Source: Paenibacillus sp. PAMC 26794 (GTDB taxonomy: Bacteria; Bacillota; Bacilli; Paenibacillales; Paenibacillaceae). Taken from it: a stretch of DNA of 64,000 nucleotides. Below are positions 57,069-64,000 of this stretch, piece after piece. Every line of letters starts with the position of its first letter. Positions within the stretch are counted from its first letter, which is position 1. The notes below the pieces were generated by a model, which saw only the letters and a list, made by a program, of their open reading frames with translations, had not been told where the DNA came from and did no database searches. Location of the stretch: the NCBI RefSeq assembly GCF_000316035.1, contig NZ_ANHX01000041.1, positions 106,657 through 170,656 on the forward strand. The letters run 5' to 3'. The position numbers and the translations under genes were made by a program.

Positions 57069-57497
57069 TTTTAGGTCTTCAATCTCCACACCAAAGCCGG
57101 ACAGCTCCAGCACTTTATCACCTACGGCATCCAACTCACCCGCGAGCAGCATACGACGTACCGCCTGTTCTCCACCAGACAGCTTCATGCGGCCGGTAAT
57201 ACGGGTATCCCCCCAGCCGGACAATTCCAGGCTACGGACCTTCAATTTCACCGTTGCTTCAGAGATGAGCAGCGCGTTAAACGTTTCAGTATCCACCTTT
57301 TCCTCGGTGCGGCCTTTGGTCGTTTTACGAATCGTACAGCGTTCGCGAATGTGATCCACTTTGGAGGACGTCAGTCCACGTAAGGTCAACAACAGATCCA
57401 GACGCTGAATGCGCACATTCTCCTCTGGCAAACGTTCTGCTGCTTCAAACAACTGATCCAAAATCTGTTCTTCGGACATATTTTCATTCATACTCAT
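57063..57497 (-). CDS. xkdN: XkdN-type tail-assembly chaperone, second set
   Basis: A 144-residue chaperone from the ATG at 57497, preceded by AAGGAG. It has helical N-terminus SEEQILDQLFEAAERLPEEN, then TEEKVDTETFNALLISEATV and LSGGEQAVRRMLLAGELDAV near the end. The C-terminal AxxLxxxLLxGExxxxxxxV pattern matches XkdN in set 1. It coats the tape measure during tube assembly. The frame ends CTA AAA AAC TGA (57066-57072), a slippery site leading to the -1 extension. Confidence 0.85.
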   Translation of the reverse strand: MSMNENMSEEQILDQLFEAAERLPEENVRIQRLDLLLTLRGLTSSKVDHIRERCTIRKTTKGRTEEKVDTETFNALLISEATVKLKVRSLELSGWGDTRITGRMKLSGGEQAVRRMLLAGELDAVGDKVLELSGFGVEIEDLKN

Positions 57498-57573
57498 CGG
57501 GGTTAATCTCCTTCTCATTTCACAAATGGGTTTATCTATGCCAGCTTCCAAGCCTGTAGAGACAACAAAGAGA

Positions 57574-57588
57574 CCGAGATCATCTCGG
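57574..57588 (-). promoter_or_regulatory. Hairpin between tube and chaperone genes, second set
   Basis: CCGAGA-tca-TCTCGG followed on the minus strand by TCTCTTTGTTG, within the 174 bp gap. It is positioned like the hairpin of the first set. Confidence 0.5.
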
Positions 57589-57671
57589 CCTGCATTGGTG
57601 TCCATATGATATGAAGTAACTATGCAATCATGATTGAGCAAACTAGCTCAATCACTTGCCTATTTCAAAGT

Positions 57672-58079
57672 TTAGTTCGCCACAATCGGATTCAGCAACT
57701 CAAATCCTTCAAACGTAAAGCCCGTTTCCTCCGGTACTTCCTCACCCGCTGTCCAGTTGGCAAGCTGAATCTTGTCCACCATGCAACCTCTCAGCAATAC
57801 ACTCTCGTGTCCATATGATTCAGGGTCGTTCAGCTTGGAAATAATCTCGAATTTGGTGAAGCCGCGCTGGATCATATCCGAAGTGACTTTGTAGCCCGTC
57901 ATCGTGCCTGTTCCTTTTTTTGCGCCATTTTTGTGCACTTTCCAGTCGTTACCGACCAGGTTCAACTCACGCTTCTCAATCTCAACGCCGGCCTCCAACT
58001 TGTTAATGTTTGTCTGCCACATACCATCGATATGCAGCTGACCATGGGTACCGAGAATTACTCTTGACGCATCCAACAT
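57672..58079 (-). CDS. xkdM: Tail tube protein (XkdM-like), second tail set
   Basis: A 135-residue tube protein. MLDASRVILGTHGQLHIDGM at the N-terminus, KLEAGVEIEKRELNLVGNDW and KVHKNGAKKGTGTMTGYKVT correspond to the tube fold. It has little sequence identity with set 1's tube. AAGGAGG lies upstream. Confidence 0.88.
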   Translation of the reverse strand: MLDASRVILGTHGQLHIDGMWQTNINKLEAGVEIEKRELNLVGNDWKVHKNGAKKGTGTMTGYKVTSDMIQRGFTKFEIISKLNDPESYGHESVLLRGCMVDKIQLANWTAGEEVPEETGFTFEGFELLNPIVAN

Positions 58080-58130
58080 ATATTTTCCTCCTTGGGTTCG
58101 TTAAACTAATAAATATTACACGGTATAACT

Positions 58131-58165
58131 CCGCAGTCAGAACAATCTTCCGATCACTGTGATCG
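58131..58165. repeat. Truncated copy E of the structured repeat
   Basis: CAGAACAATCTTCCGATC followed by ACTGTGATC closely matches the outer arm of copies C and D (CAGAACAACCTTCCGATC, GCTGTTATC), then diverges. Only this arm is present, so it looks like a broken copy, located between the tube and sheath genes. Confidence 0.5.
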
Positions 58166-58229
58166 TGTAAACCATCAGTTCAACATATAGTAATTATTCT
58201 AAAAAACTGTTAATTTCTCGCACACAACC

Positions 58230-59693
58230 TTATTGCACGTAAAATGTACCAAACAACTGCTCCATTACATCCGTCAGCTTCACATTCCATTGAAGGAACA
58301 CTTGATCCGCTTCCGGTTTGAGAACTGGTGCAGCACCATAATACGCCGGATCGAGAATGACATCATAACTGTCCGCTTCAATTACATTGCTCTGTGCGAG
58401 CAACGCCAAATAGGCCTTCATGGCACTAATCAGTGCCTGACGACCCTCTTCAGTATTGTTCACTTTACCGATGTACGTATCTTCTGCGGAACGTTGCAAA
58501 TCCGTGTTGATCGCGTCCAACACACGAATGGAACGGATTTTTTTCCACGCATTATTCTGTCCAGCGGCGGGAGTTACCAGTGTGTTTACACCACGAAGTG
58601 CTTTCACCTGACGTCCATCATGGAAGAAAATAAATACGCCATTCTGTACTGCCTGCTCCTGTTCTGCACGCGTCCAGCGACGTGTCACATCATCGAACGG
58701 AGTAGCAGCATAAGTTGTGGATTGGTTCAGGCGTTGTCCAGCGATCAGTCCTGCAACATAGGCAGACGTTTCTGCCGAGCTATAGAATGCATCTCCAAGA
58801 CGCACGCCTGTACCGACATTAATCACACCTTCATGGTTCAGCGCAAGCGAGCGTGCTGCTGCTTTTTGTGCTGCTGTAGCAGAAGTGTCATCTGCTACGG
58901 AACCGCCAAATACGGCCATTACCGGTTTACCTTCACTACGTACACGTTTCACCCATGCCGCAAAACTCGCAAGCAGAGGTGCATCAGCCGTCTGATCCAA
59001 AGCTAAGATGTCGAATTGCTCCCCTTCCAGCGAACCCTGTACAGCAATGTATTCTGCATTGGTCAGGTCATCGTTGCCACTTACGCCACCTTTGAATGCC
59101 GCACCCGCAATTGTTGCAACTACACCTGCACCATCGCCAATCGCCTGCGCCGTTACCCAGACATTTCGTTCATCGGCATTAATCTCTTTGGAAAGAGAAG
59201 CTGCTGTAATATCCGCTGTCAGGAGCGCATACAACATCCGGTTACCTTCAAAAAGACGAACTTCATGTTTCGTATTATCAATCACACCTGGCTGGATGGT
59301 GACGTAGAATCTATTTGCACGATCTCCCGGATACTTCGCATCCAGTTGCAGCACATTGGCATCACTGCTGTCCTTCAAAGTAAGCGTAGCTGCTTTGGCC
59401 GCAGCACTTGCTACCCGATAAGCGAGTAACTTCTTCGGACCACCCAACAAGGCAAGTTTCAAGGATGTATAAGCCGTACCGTTGTCCAGCACATTCGCCG
59501 CATAAATATGTTCAATCGCCGCTTCGCTCCCTACTTCAACAAAAGTCCCCACCGGACCCCAGTTAGCCTTGATTGGTACAACGATCGTTCCCCGCGTACC
59601 TGCCTGAATGGCCGAGGATGCTGCCGCCTGAAAATTCATATATAAGCCCGGAAGGACCGGACGATTCGTTTGCTCCCAAGTTCCACCTGCCAT
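58230..59693 (-). CDS. xkdK: Contractile tail sheath protein (XkdK), second tail set
   Basis: A 487-residue sheath. MAGGTWEQTNRPVLPGLYMN is the N-terminal handshake region, and RSIRVLDAINTDLQRSAEDT with YIGKVNNTEEGRQALISAMK the C-terminal conserved part, closely parallel to set 1 (YYIGKVNNNEDGRSLFRS). Same contractile role; probably assembles with the set-2 tube. A 150 bp gap holding repeat fragment E separates it from the tube gene. Confidence 0.95.
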   Translation of the reverse strand: MAGGTWEQTNRPVLPGLYMNFQAAASSAIQAGTRGTIVVPIKANWGPVGTFVEVGSEAAIEHIYAANVLDNGTAYTSLKLALLGGPKKLLAYRVASAAAKAATLTLKDSSDANVLQLDAKYPGDRANRFYVTIQPGVIDNTKHEVRLFEGNRMLYALLTADITAASLSKEINADERNVWVTAQAIGDGAGVVATIAGAAFKGGVSGNDDLTNAEYIAVQGSLEGEQFDILALDQTADAPLLASFAAWVKRVRSEGKPVMAVFGGSVADDTSATAAQKAAARSLALNHEGVINVGTGVRLGDAFYSSAETSAYVAGLIAGQRLNQSTTYAATPFDDVTRRWTRAEQEQAVQNGVFIFFHDGRQVKALRGVNTLVTPAAGQNNAWKKIRSIRVLDAINTDLQRSAEDTYIGKVNNTEEGRQALISAMKAYLALLAQSNVIEADSYDVILDPAYYGAAPVLKPEADQVFLQWNVKLTDVMEQLFGTFYVQ

Positions 59694-59893
59694 TATCCCT
59701 TCACCTTCGCTTTCATAAATTGATTAATTCGTTCTTGCGTTTCTTCAATAGAAAACGTCTCTTGCGCTGCTTCGTACAGCGCACCGTACAGCACCTCTGC
59801 CTTAACGGCAAAGAGGGCTTCTGCATGATTCATCAGTTCTGCCCTTGTATACCGCGGGGCTGTCTGTTTGCTTTTTTTCACTGAGCTTGCCAT
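59693..59893 (-). CDS. Small protein preceding the sheath gene, second set
   Basis: A 66-residue basic helical protein (MASSVKKSKQTAPRYTRAEL at the start, EETQERINQFMKAKVKG at the end), the counterpart of the 79-residue protein in set 1. The ATG at 59893 has GAGGTGAG at eight bases; an earlier ATG lies too close. It overlaps the sheath start by one base. Confidence 0.7.
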   Translation of the reverse strand: MASSVKKSKQTAPRYTRAELMNHAEALFAVKAEVLYGALYEAAQETFSIEETQERINQFMKAKVKG

Positions 59894-60056
59894 TGCCATC
59901 TCACCTCATTTGATGTACTACTAAATTTGTGAACATTGATCTTTAAACTTGACCTATGAATTTTCGATCCTATGAACCTATGAATTTGAAGCTATAATGT
60001 TGAAGCTATATCAATCATCTCAAAGCTATAATCTGGAACCACTCTTAAAAGTGCAT

Positions 60057-60259
60057 GTTCAAAAAGATCGGTTTTCAGTACCGAGAAGATGGGATGAAGT
60101 TAGAAATGGAGTAGCAGAGCGTAGGGAAAACTACGTGAGCAACTACATGTTTCCGAAGGAAACAATCATCGTAAGCATATGCTTTTTCGGCTGAATTCCA
60201 TATTCGATGCTGATGATGCCGTTAGGCATCCTTTGTAATCAAAAGCGGGCTTTTTGAAC
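60057..60259. ncRNA. Multi-hairpin element bounded by a long-range stem
   Basis: GTTCAAAAAG (60057-60066) and CTTTTTGAAC (60250-60259) are perfect inverted ends 203 bp apart. Between them are at least five local stems: TCGGT/ACCGA (60068-60084), CGTAG/CTACG inside GTAG/CTAC (60111-60146), GTTTCC-gaa-GGAAAC (60149-60163), AAGCATATGCTT (60173-60184) and GATGCC-gtta-GGCATC (60215-60230). No ORF or ribosome site. It fills the 399 bp gap 59894-60292. It may be a structured RNA or a palindromic mobile repeat; I cannot decide the strand. Confidence 0.55.
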
Positions 60260-60292
60260 AACCTCTAATAGAAGGTTCCTCTCGACTAACGT

Positions 60293-61222
60293 TTACTCCA
60301 TACCTTTGCTATGGTGAATCTCACGGATGAAAGGTACATTCGTACCCGGACGACGAATCCGCTGTTGCAACGTCAGGCGAATCTGGCCGTTCAGATAGGC
60401 ATCTGCCTGTAAATCTGCCGTGACTTCATCCACTGTGATATATCGCATATTACCTTCGTGCTCTTCGCTACCCGTTTCACTGACGGCAAGACGAGATTGT
60501 ACCGCAAGTTGCCGGGCCAACCGAGTAACGGTATGGCGTGTTAGCACTGGATGATCGGTGAGCACATGCCCAATCCACTGTTGTCGAACTTCCAATGCCG
60601 AAGTGCCCGCGACAGACGTGCTGCATCCGGCCAATCGCCATAACACAGACGGCATATCGTATCCACCGGGCCAGACATCCCCATATACCGACCAGCCCGA
60701 ACCAAGTTCCGACTGTGTCCAGTCTTGAAGCGCAGCTAACCACGCGTCGCCTGTTTCAGCGAGGACAGCTCCCGAGTCTTCGGGAACATACACTCCGAAC
60801 CGTAGACTGCGCGTAAGCATTCCAGACCCTGCATCCACCCGATCGCTATCTGAAGAACCCAGATAGATACAGGTGAATGCCCCACCTGCTTCATCCACCA
60901 GCCTTACCTGGTGCAACCCCTCGATTAGATGGGCTGACCAAGCTTCCACTTGTTCAGCGCCGCCATCTTCCGGACGAACGTATGGTGAAATTTTAATGAT
61001 CCGTCGATATCCCGCCCAGGCAGACTTCGGCACTTCTTCGGCAAACGCAACGACTGCACAAGGCCCGGCCAACATTTCGCTTGACGCAGGTACATCCAGC
61101 ACACGACCGTTCCAATCTGGAACAAGTACCGCAAGCTTCTGTTTCAGCGTTTTTTTAATGAGCTTACTCATTTTACTGGTGCTCATGGCAGTGCTAATCT
61201 CATTTCTCATAGACACATTCAT
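60293..61222 (-). CDS. Phage-tail-associated protein, possible tail terminator, second set
   Basis: A 309-residue protein with no recognised family. The N-terminal half (MSKLIKKTLKQKLAVLVPDW onward) is in the place where set 1 has its terminator-like gene. The second half (EGNMRYITVDEVTADLQADA, LRLTLQQRIRRP-type ending) is beta-rich. The ATG at 61222 has AAAGGGGG at good spacing; the longer frame is rejected, though an in-frame CTG further upstream cannot be excluded. It is the first substantial gene of the tail locus. Confidence 0.65.
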   Translation of the reverse strand: MNVSMRNEISTAMSTSKMSKLIKKTLKQKLAVLVPDWNGRVLDVPASSEMLAGPCAVVAFAEEVPKSAWAGYRRIIKISPYVRPEDGGAEQVEAWSAHLIEGLHQVRLVDEAGGAFTCIYLGSSDSDRVDAGSGMLTRSLRFGVYVPEDSGAVLAETGDAWLAALQDWTQSELGSGWSVYGDVWPGGYDMPSVLWRLAGCSTSVAGTSALEVRQQWIGHVLTDHPVLTRHTVTRLARQLAVQSRLAVSETGSEEHEGNMRYITVDEVTADLQADAYLNGQIRLTLQQRIRRPGTNVPFIREIHHSKGME

Positions 61223-61318
61223 TTCGCCCCCTTTAGCTGCAAGTTTGAGATCTGCCCACACCGTGCAGCGACAATGCAGCAGCAGTAGACTCCCCCTTTT
61301 AACTCAGAGTCTGTATTG

Positions 61319-61435
61319 CTATCGAACCAGTAACGGGACTACATTCACCGCATCAAAAAGACCGGCCACCTGGCCGGTCTGTACATTAGCGTATGTGCTT
61401 TCGGTGCGTCCCTTGTTATTGATCCGATAATACAA
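61319..61435 (-). CDS. Possible small protein at the head of the tail locus (38 residues)
   Basis: A TTG at 61435 is preceded by AAAGGTG and opens YYRINNKGRTESTYANVQTG, then QVAGLFDAVNVVPLLVR. Composition looks coding, but it is short. A GACCGGCCA/TGGCCGGTC hairpin with TTTTT (61360-61381) lies inside, so the region could instead be a leader terminator. Confidence 0.4.
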   Translation of the reverse strand: MYYRINNKGRTESTYANVQTGQVAGLFDAVNVVPLLVR

Positions 61436-61437
61436 TC

Positions 61438-61536
61438 TTACACCTTTTCATCCCTAGCGCGGATGGTGTTCCGTACGACTTCGGTGCGATTAAGGGAGAC
61501 GTTCGGGTGGAAAAAAGACGATTCTGGAATCATCAT
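61438..61536 (-). CDS. Possible tiny ORF upstream of the tail locus (32 residues)
   Basis: From the ATG at 61536: MMIPESSFFHPNVSLNRTEV, then VRNTIRARDEKV. It ends three bases before the TTG of the next small ORF and in another frame; the two could be one frameshifted gene. The ribosome site is weak. The remainder of the 428 bp gap 61223-61650 is AT-rich and probably contains divergent promoters. Confidence 0.3.
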   Translation of the reverse strand: MMIPESSFFHPNVSLNRTEVVRNTIRARDEKV

Positions 61537-61650
61537 TTTAAAGAATACCTAAGTAAGCTTTAAGATCAAATAATTGATAAATTTATCCAAATATATTAAT
61601 ATTTTATTATCAAATTCATTGTCTCTTACGTAAAAGAAGGAGAAATACCT

Positions 61651-61995
61651 ATGAGTAAAACATTCAAGATCACTTCACTTGTCATCTTAGCATTTATACT
61701 CGGGATATCCTGCTTGGCTTACTTCGGACTGCTTGGTAATCCGCTCAAGAAAAATGATGCTGAACAACAGGTAACCACTTACCTGATTGAACAGAAAGGT
61801 TACTCACCCGAACAGCTTATCGAAGTACAAGGTACTTACTCCTCAAAAAGTTCTGAAGCACCTTACGGTGCCTCAGTAACATTCGCGGATGAACTCGAAG
61901 CGAAGTATCAATATATCATTTATAACAACGGCGAGATTAAGCAGTACAGTCATACCAGTGATTACCCTAAACATGAGGAGCCCATGGTGAGATAA
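61651..61995 (+). CDS. DUF3139-type membrane-anchored protein
   Basis: A 114-residue protein with one N-terminal membrane segment (residues 6-28, KITSLVILAFILGISCLAYF) and an extracellular domain (NDAEQQVTTYLIEQKGYSPE, EAKYQYIIYNNGEIKQYSHT) of the DUF3139 pattern. Function unknown. GAAGGAG precedes the ATG. It is divergent from the tail locus and converges on the DUF4127 gene with a 4-base gap. Confidence 0.8.
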   Translation: MSKTFKITSLVILAFILGISCLAYFGLLGNPLKKNDAEQQVTTYLIEQKGYSPEQLIEVQGTYSSKSSEAPYGASVTFADELEAKYQYIIYNNGEIKQYSHTSDYPKHEEPMVR

Positions 61996-61999
61996 CAGT

Positions 62000-63850
62000 T
62001 TAGTTCAGCGTAACCTGCGGGTTCAACGTAATCTCAAATGCACGGCCCCAGATGAAATCGGGATTCGCATATTCCAGCAGCGCACTGCCATACGTCGCAT
62101 AGGACAATTCGTCATTACAGATCTGCTTAATCGCCACATTGCCTGTCTGGAAGGCTGTCTTATTCCCGAGTGCCGTTGTGTAAGTTTGCATCAAGTCACG
62201 GAGCAATGTTTGCAAATGGGCATAGTCTTCCTCTGAGTTGAACAGCAACATATTTTGATCCGAAAGGGTAGCCACGTTGGTATACAGCGCATGGGCTCGG
62301 GAATACGTGCGGATGTCCGCAATCGCTACCGCTTTGTAGTAGTAATCCTTCAGGAAACGCTTAAACAACAACGAGCCATGCGCGTTCATCGCATCTCGCA
62401 ACTTATGCTCATGCTTCTCTGTTGTAATCAACGCGTACCTCGACTGCCCCATACCTACAGCAATACCGATCTTGTTGCCCGGTGTATTCCAGGCACTGTA
62501 TCCCAGAACCCGTCCGGTATATGGACTGTTTAGCAACGCTTCAGCAACATCGACATTCGCTGGTCCTTTACCCACAAAATCAATCAACACCGAAGGCAGA
62601 CCTTGCTCACTATTCAGCGTCAATTGCTCCAACGCAGCCTGCACCTGATCCAGAGCCGTAATGGCAATAATCTCAATGTCGATGCCTGTGTTCTCTCCGG
62701 AATTTCCCGGAAGACCCTTGGTCATACGATCCAGTTCGGAGGTCATGTCAAACGGGACAACTTGATCGGCTGCTACAGCCACTAGCTGTTCATTTTCCAA
62801 GCCAGCACCCACATCCGTCACCACCTCCGGTTCAGGATATGCCGAATCCGCTACAAGCACACCACCTACAATATCCACATGACGAACCACATTCTCGTGT
62901 ACATCCATGTATTCATACGTGTTAATGATGGTATTGCCGTGAGGACCAAAATATTTCACTGCGTAACGTGTCCTCGCCCCGCCTCGGAACAACTGGTTTG
63001 CCATGCGAGCGACCAAAGCGTGCCCCAGACCATCCGCATCAGGTAAGACGATAGCACGATCCGGATTTTGCCCATTGGTTCCACCCAGCCATTCATTGAT
63101 CCGCGCTTCTACATATTTGATTTCATTGATCTGAACACCCTGCGTGTTGGCATCGTCGACTCCAACTGCAAGGAAATCGATATAACCTGTGCGAGCCAGT
63201 TGATCCAAAATGTACAGATCTGTTTTGAATTTATGCTGTCTTGTATTGTAATACTGTTCTTTATCAAAATAGGTCGTTGTCCCATATTCCACTCCATCCG
63301 GGGACAGGTTATAACCTTCGATAATATCCTCAAACTCAGTGTATGTCTGACGTGGCTGCTGCATCAATGCACGAGACTCATTATAGGCATCAAGCGCCAA
63401 GCCATCTGCAAACGAGGTTGTAGCCAAACGCATGATGGTGTCCATTACGAATACGGGTTTGCGTGGATATTTCTGCTTGATCACGCGAATCACATCCAGC
63501 AAACGCGTGGTCTCATTATCGTATTCTGGATAGGCGCCTCCCCCATCTTCGCGGAGCTGACGACTGCCAATTAGTCCGCCATAAGCGAGCATATCGGATG
63601 AGATAATGAATCCGTCGACCTTGGCAGCATGTTTCAGAATAAAGTCGTGAATCTTGGACGGTTTGCCATAAACCGGCGTGGAGGTGCCGAGCAGCGTTGT
63701 GCCATCTACGGTTTTCTCCGAGTCCAGACGATTCTTAATATCACTCAGGTTCGGTGTAACGATATGGATACCGGCTGCTTTCCCTTGCACAATCACATCA
63801 TCCAGATTCGCTGGACGATCATCCAGTGGAACATACAATACTGTTTTCAT
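62000..63850 (-). CDS. DUF4127 family protein
   Basis: A 616-residue cytosolic protein starting MKTVLYVPLDDRPANLDDVI, the strongly conserved DUF4127 opening. Later motifs are GFIISSDMLAYGGLIGSR, VFVMDTIMRLATTSF, DFLAVGVDDANTQGVQ and YSAWNTPGNKIGIAVGMG. No biochemical role is established for the family that I know of. Repeat copy D lies 60 bp upstream of its start. Confidence 0.92.
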   Translation of the reverse strand: MKTVLYVPLDDRPANLDDVIVQGKAAGIHIVTPNLSDIKNRLDSEKTVDGTTLLGTSTPVYGKPSKIHDFILKHAAKVDGFIISSDMLAYGGLIGSRQLREDGGGAYPEYDNETTRLLDVIRVIKQKYPRKPVFVMDTIMRLATTSFADGLALDAYNESRALMQQPRQTYTEFEDIIEGYNLSPDGVEYGTTTYFDKEQYYNTRQHKFKTDLYILDQLARTGYIDFLAVGVDDANTQGVQINEIKYVEARINEWLGGTNGQNPDRAIVLPDADGLGHALVARMANQLFRGGARTRYAVKYFGPHGNTIINTYEYMDVHENVVRHVDIVGGVLVADSAYPEPEVVTDVGAGLENEQLVAVAADQVVPFDMTSELDRMTKGLPGNSGENTGIDIEIIAITALDQVQAALEQLTLNSEQGLPSVLIDFVGKGPANVDVAEALLNSPYTGRVLGYSAWNTPGNKIGIAVGMGQSRYALITTEKHEHKLRDAMNAHGSLLFKRFLKDYYYKAVAIADIRTYSRAHALYTNVATLSDQNMLLFNSEEDYAHLQTLLRDLMQTYTTALGNKTAFQTGNVAIKQICNDELSYATYGSALLEYANPDFIWGRAFEITLNPQVTLN

Positions 63851-63909
63851 ATCACGTAGCCTCCTGTTATCTATATAAGTTGAACTACAGATTATTTACA
63901 CTTGCCACT

Positions 63910-64000
63910 TCGATGACAGAACAACCTTCCGATCGCTGTTATCCCCGGATTTTCTTGATCAACTTATATAAAGGTAGAAATCCGTGGGTAAAGGCGCAGT
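63910..64000. repeat. Structured dispersed repeat, copy D, cut by window edge
   Basis: Begins CGATGACAGAACAACC like copy C. The central stem is TTATCCCCGGATTT (63939-63952) / AAATCCGTGGGTAA (63978-63991), 12 of 14 paired including a G-U. The 3' outer arm lies beyond base 64000. Confidence 0.72.

Noticed and set aside
36434..61222. Intact prophage
   Set aside because: No integrase, repressor, terminase, portal, capsid or attachment repeats are visible, so a tail-like particle locus fits better.

Overview
The window reads as a low-to-mid GC Firmicute chromosome, most likely Paenibacillus. This rests on the PBSX-type tail genes, the AAGGAGG-type ribosome binding sites, the HrcA/CIRCE box, the CpsB/C/D-type capsule regulators and the housekeeping gene set. 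The genus call is inference; no rRNA or tRNA gene is present to confirm it. Most genes are on the minus strand.

1-8 kb holds an exopolysaccharide operon read right to left: a protein of unknown function, tyrosine phosphatase, Wzz-like co-polymerase, BY-kinase, a structured intergenic RNA candidate placed like the eps-associated (EAR/epsC) RNA, galU, the initiating sugar-phosphate transferase, a Wzy-type polymerase, an Alg14/Alg13-like split glycosyltransferase and a GT4 enzyme cut by the window edge. A divergent SinR-like XRE regulator lies beside it.

8-36 kb is mostly housekeeping: gltB, a YhgE/Pip-type membrane protein with its TetR regulator and twin TGACC-N13-GGTCA operators, a UgtP/MGDG-synthase-type glycosyltransferase, a SleB-type hydrolase, thpR, a D-2-hydroxyacid dehydrogenase, a TRM11-like methyltransferase, a chemotaxis receptor, an LLM flavin oxidoreductase, dgt, htpG (with a sigma-A promoter and a perfect CIRCE box 0.5 kb upstream) and a peptide ABC importer (binding protein and two permeases, no ATPases). 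The intergenic DNA around htpG and the importer is rich in repeats: a structured repeat family with compensatory base changes, a palindromic element with terminal inverted repeats, and two back-to-back hexanucleotide arrays.

36-61 kb is a phage-tail-like (tailocin-type) locus. It carries two complete, diverged PBSX-like contractile-tail gene sets in tandem and in the same orientation. Each runs terminator-like protein, small protein, sheath, tube, tail-assembly chaperone, tape measure, LysM protein, XkdQ/R/S/T/U baseplate proteins and fibre. They are followed by a single holin and GH25 lysozyme. I see no capsid, portal, terminase, integrase or repressor gene. Both chaperone genes end in the slippery heptamer A AAA AAC followed by a -1-frame extension, the hallmark of programmed frameshifting. 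The first set's chaperone also carries two apparent one-base homopolymer deletions. A ~200 bp multi-hairpin element sits between the first two genes of the second set.

61.6-64 kb holds a divergent DUF3139 protein, a DUF4127 protein and a further copy of the structured repeat running off the edge.
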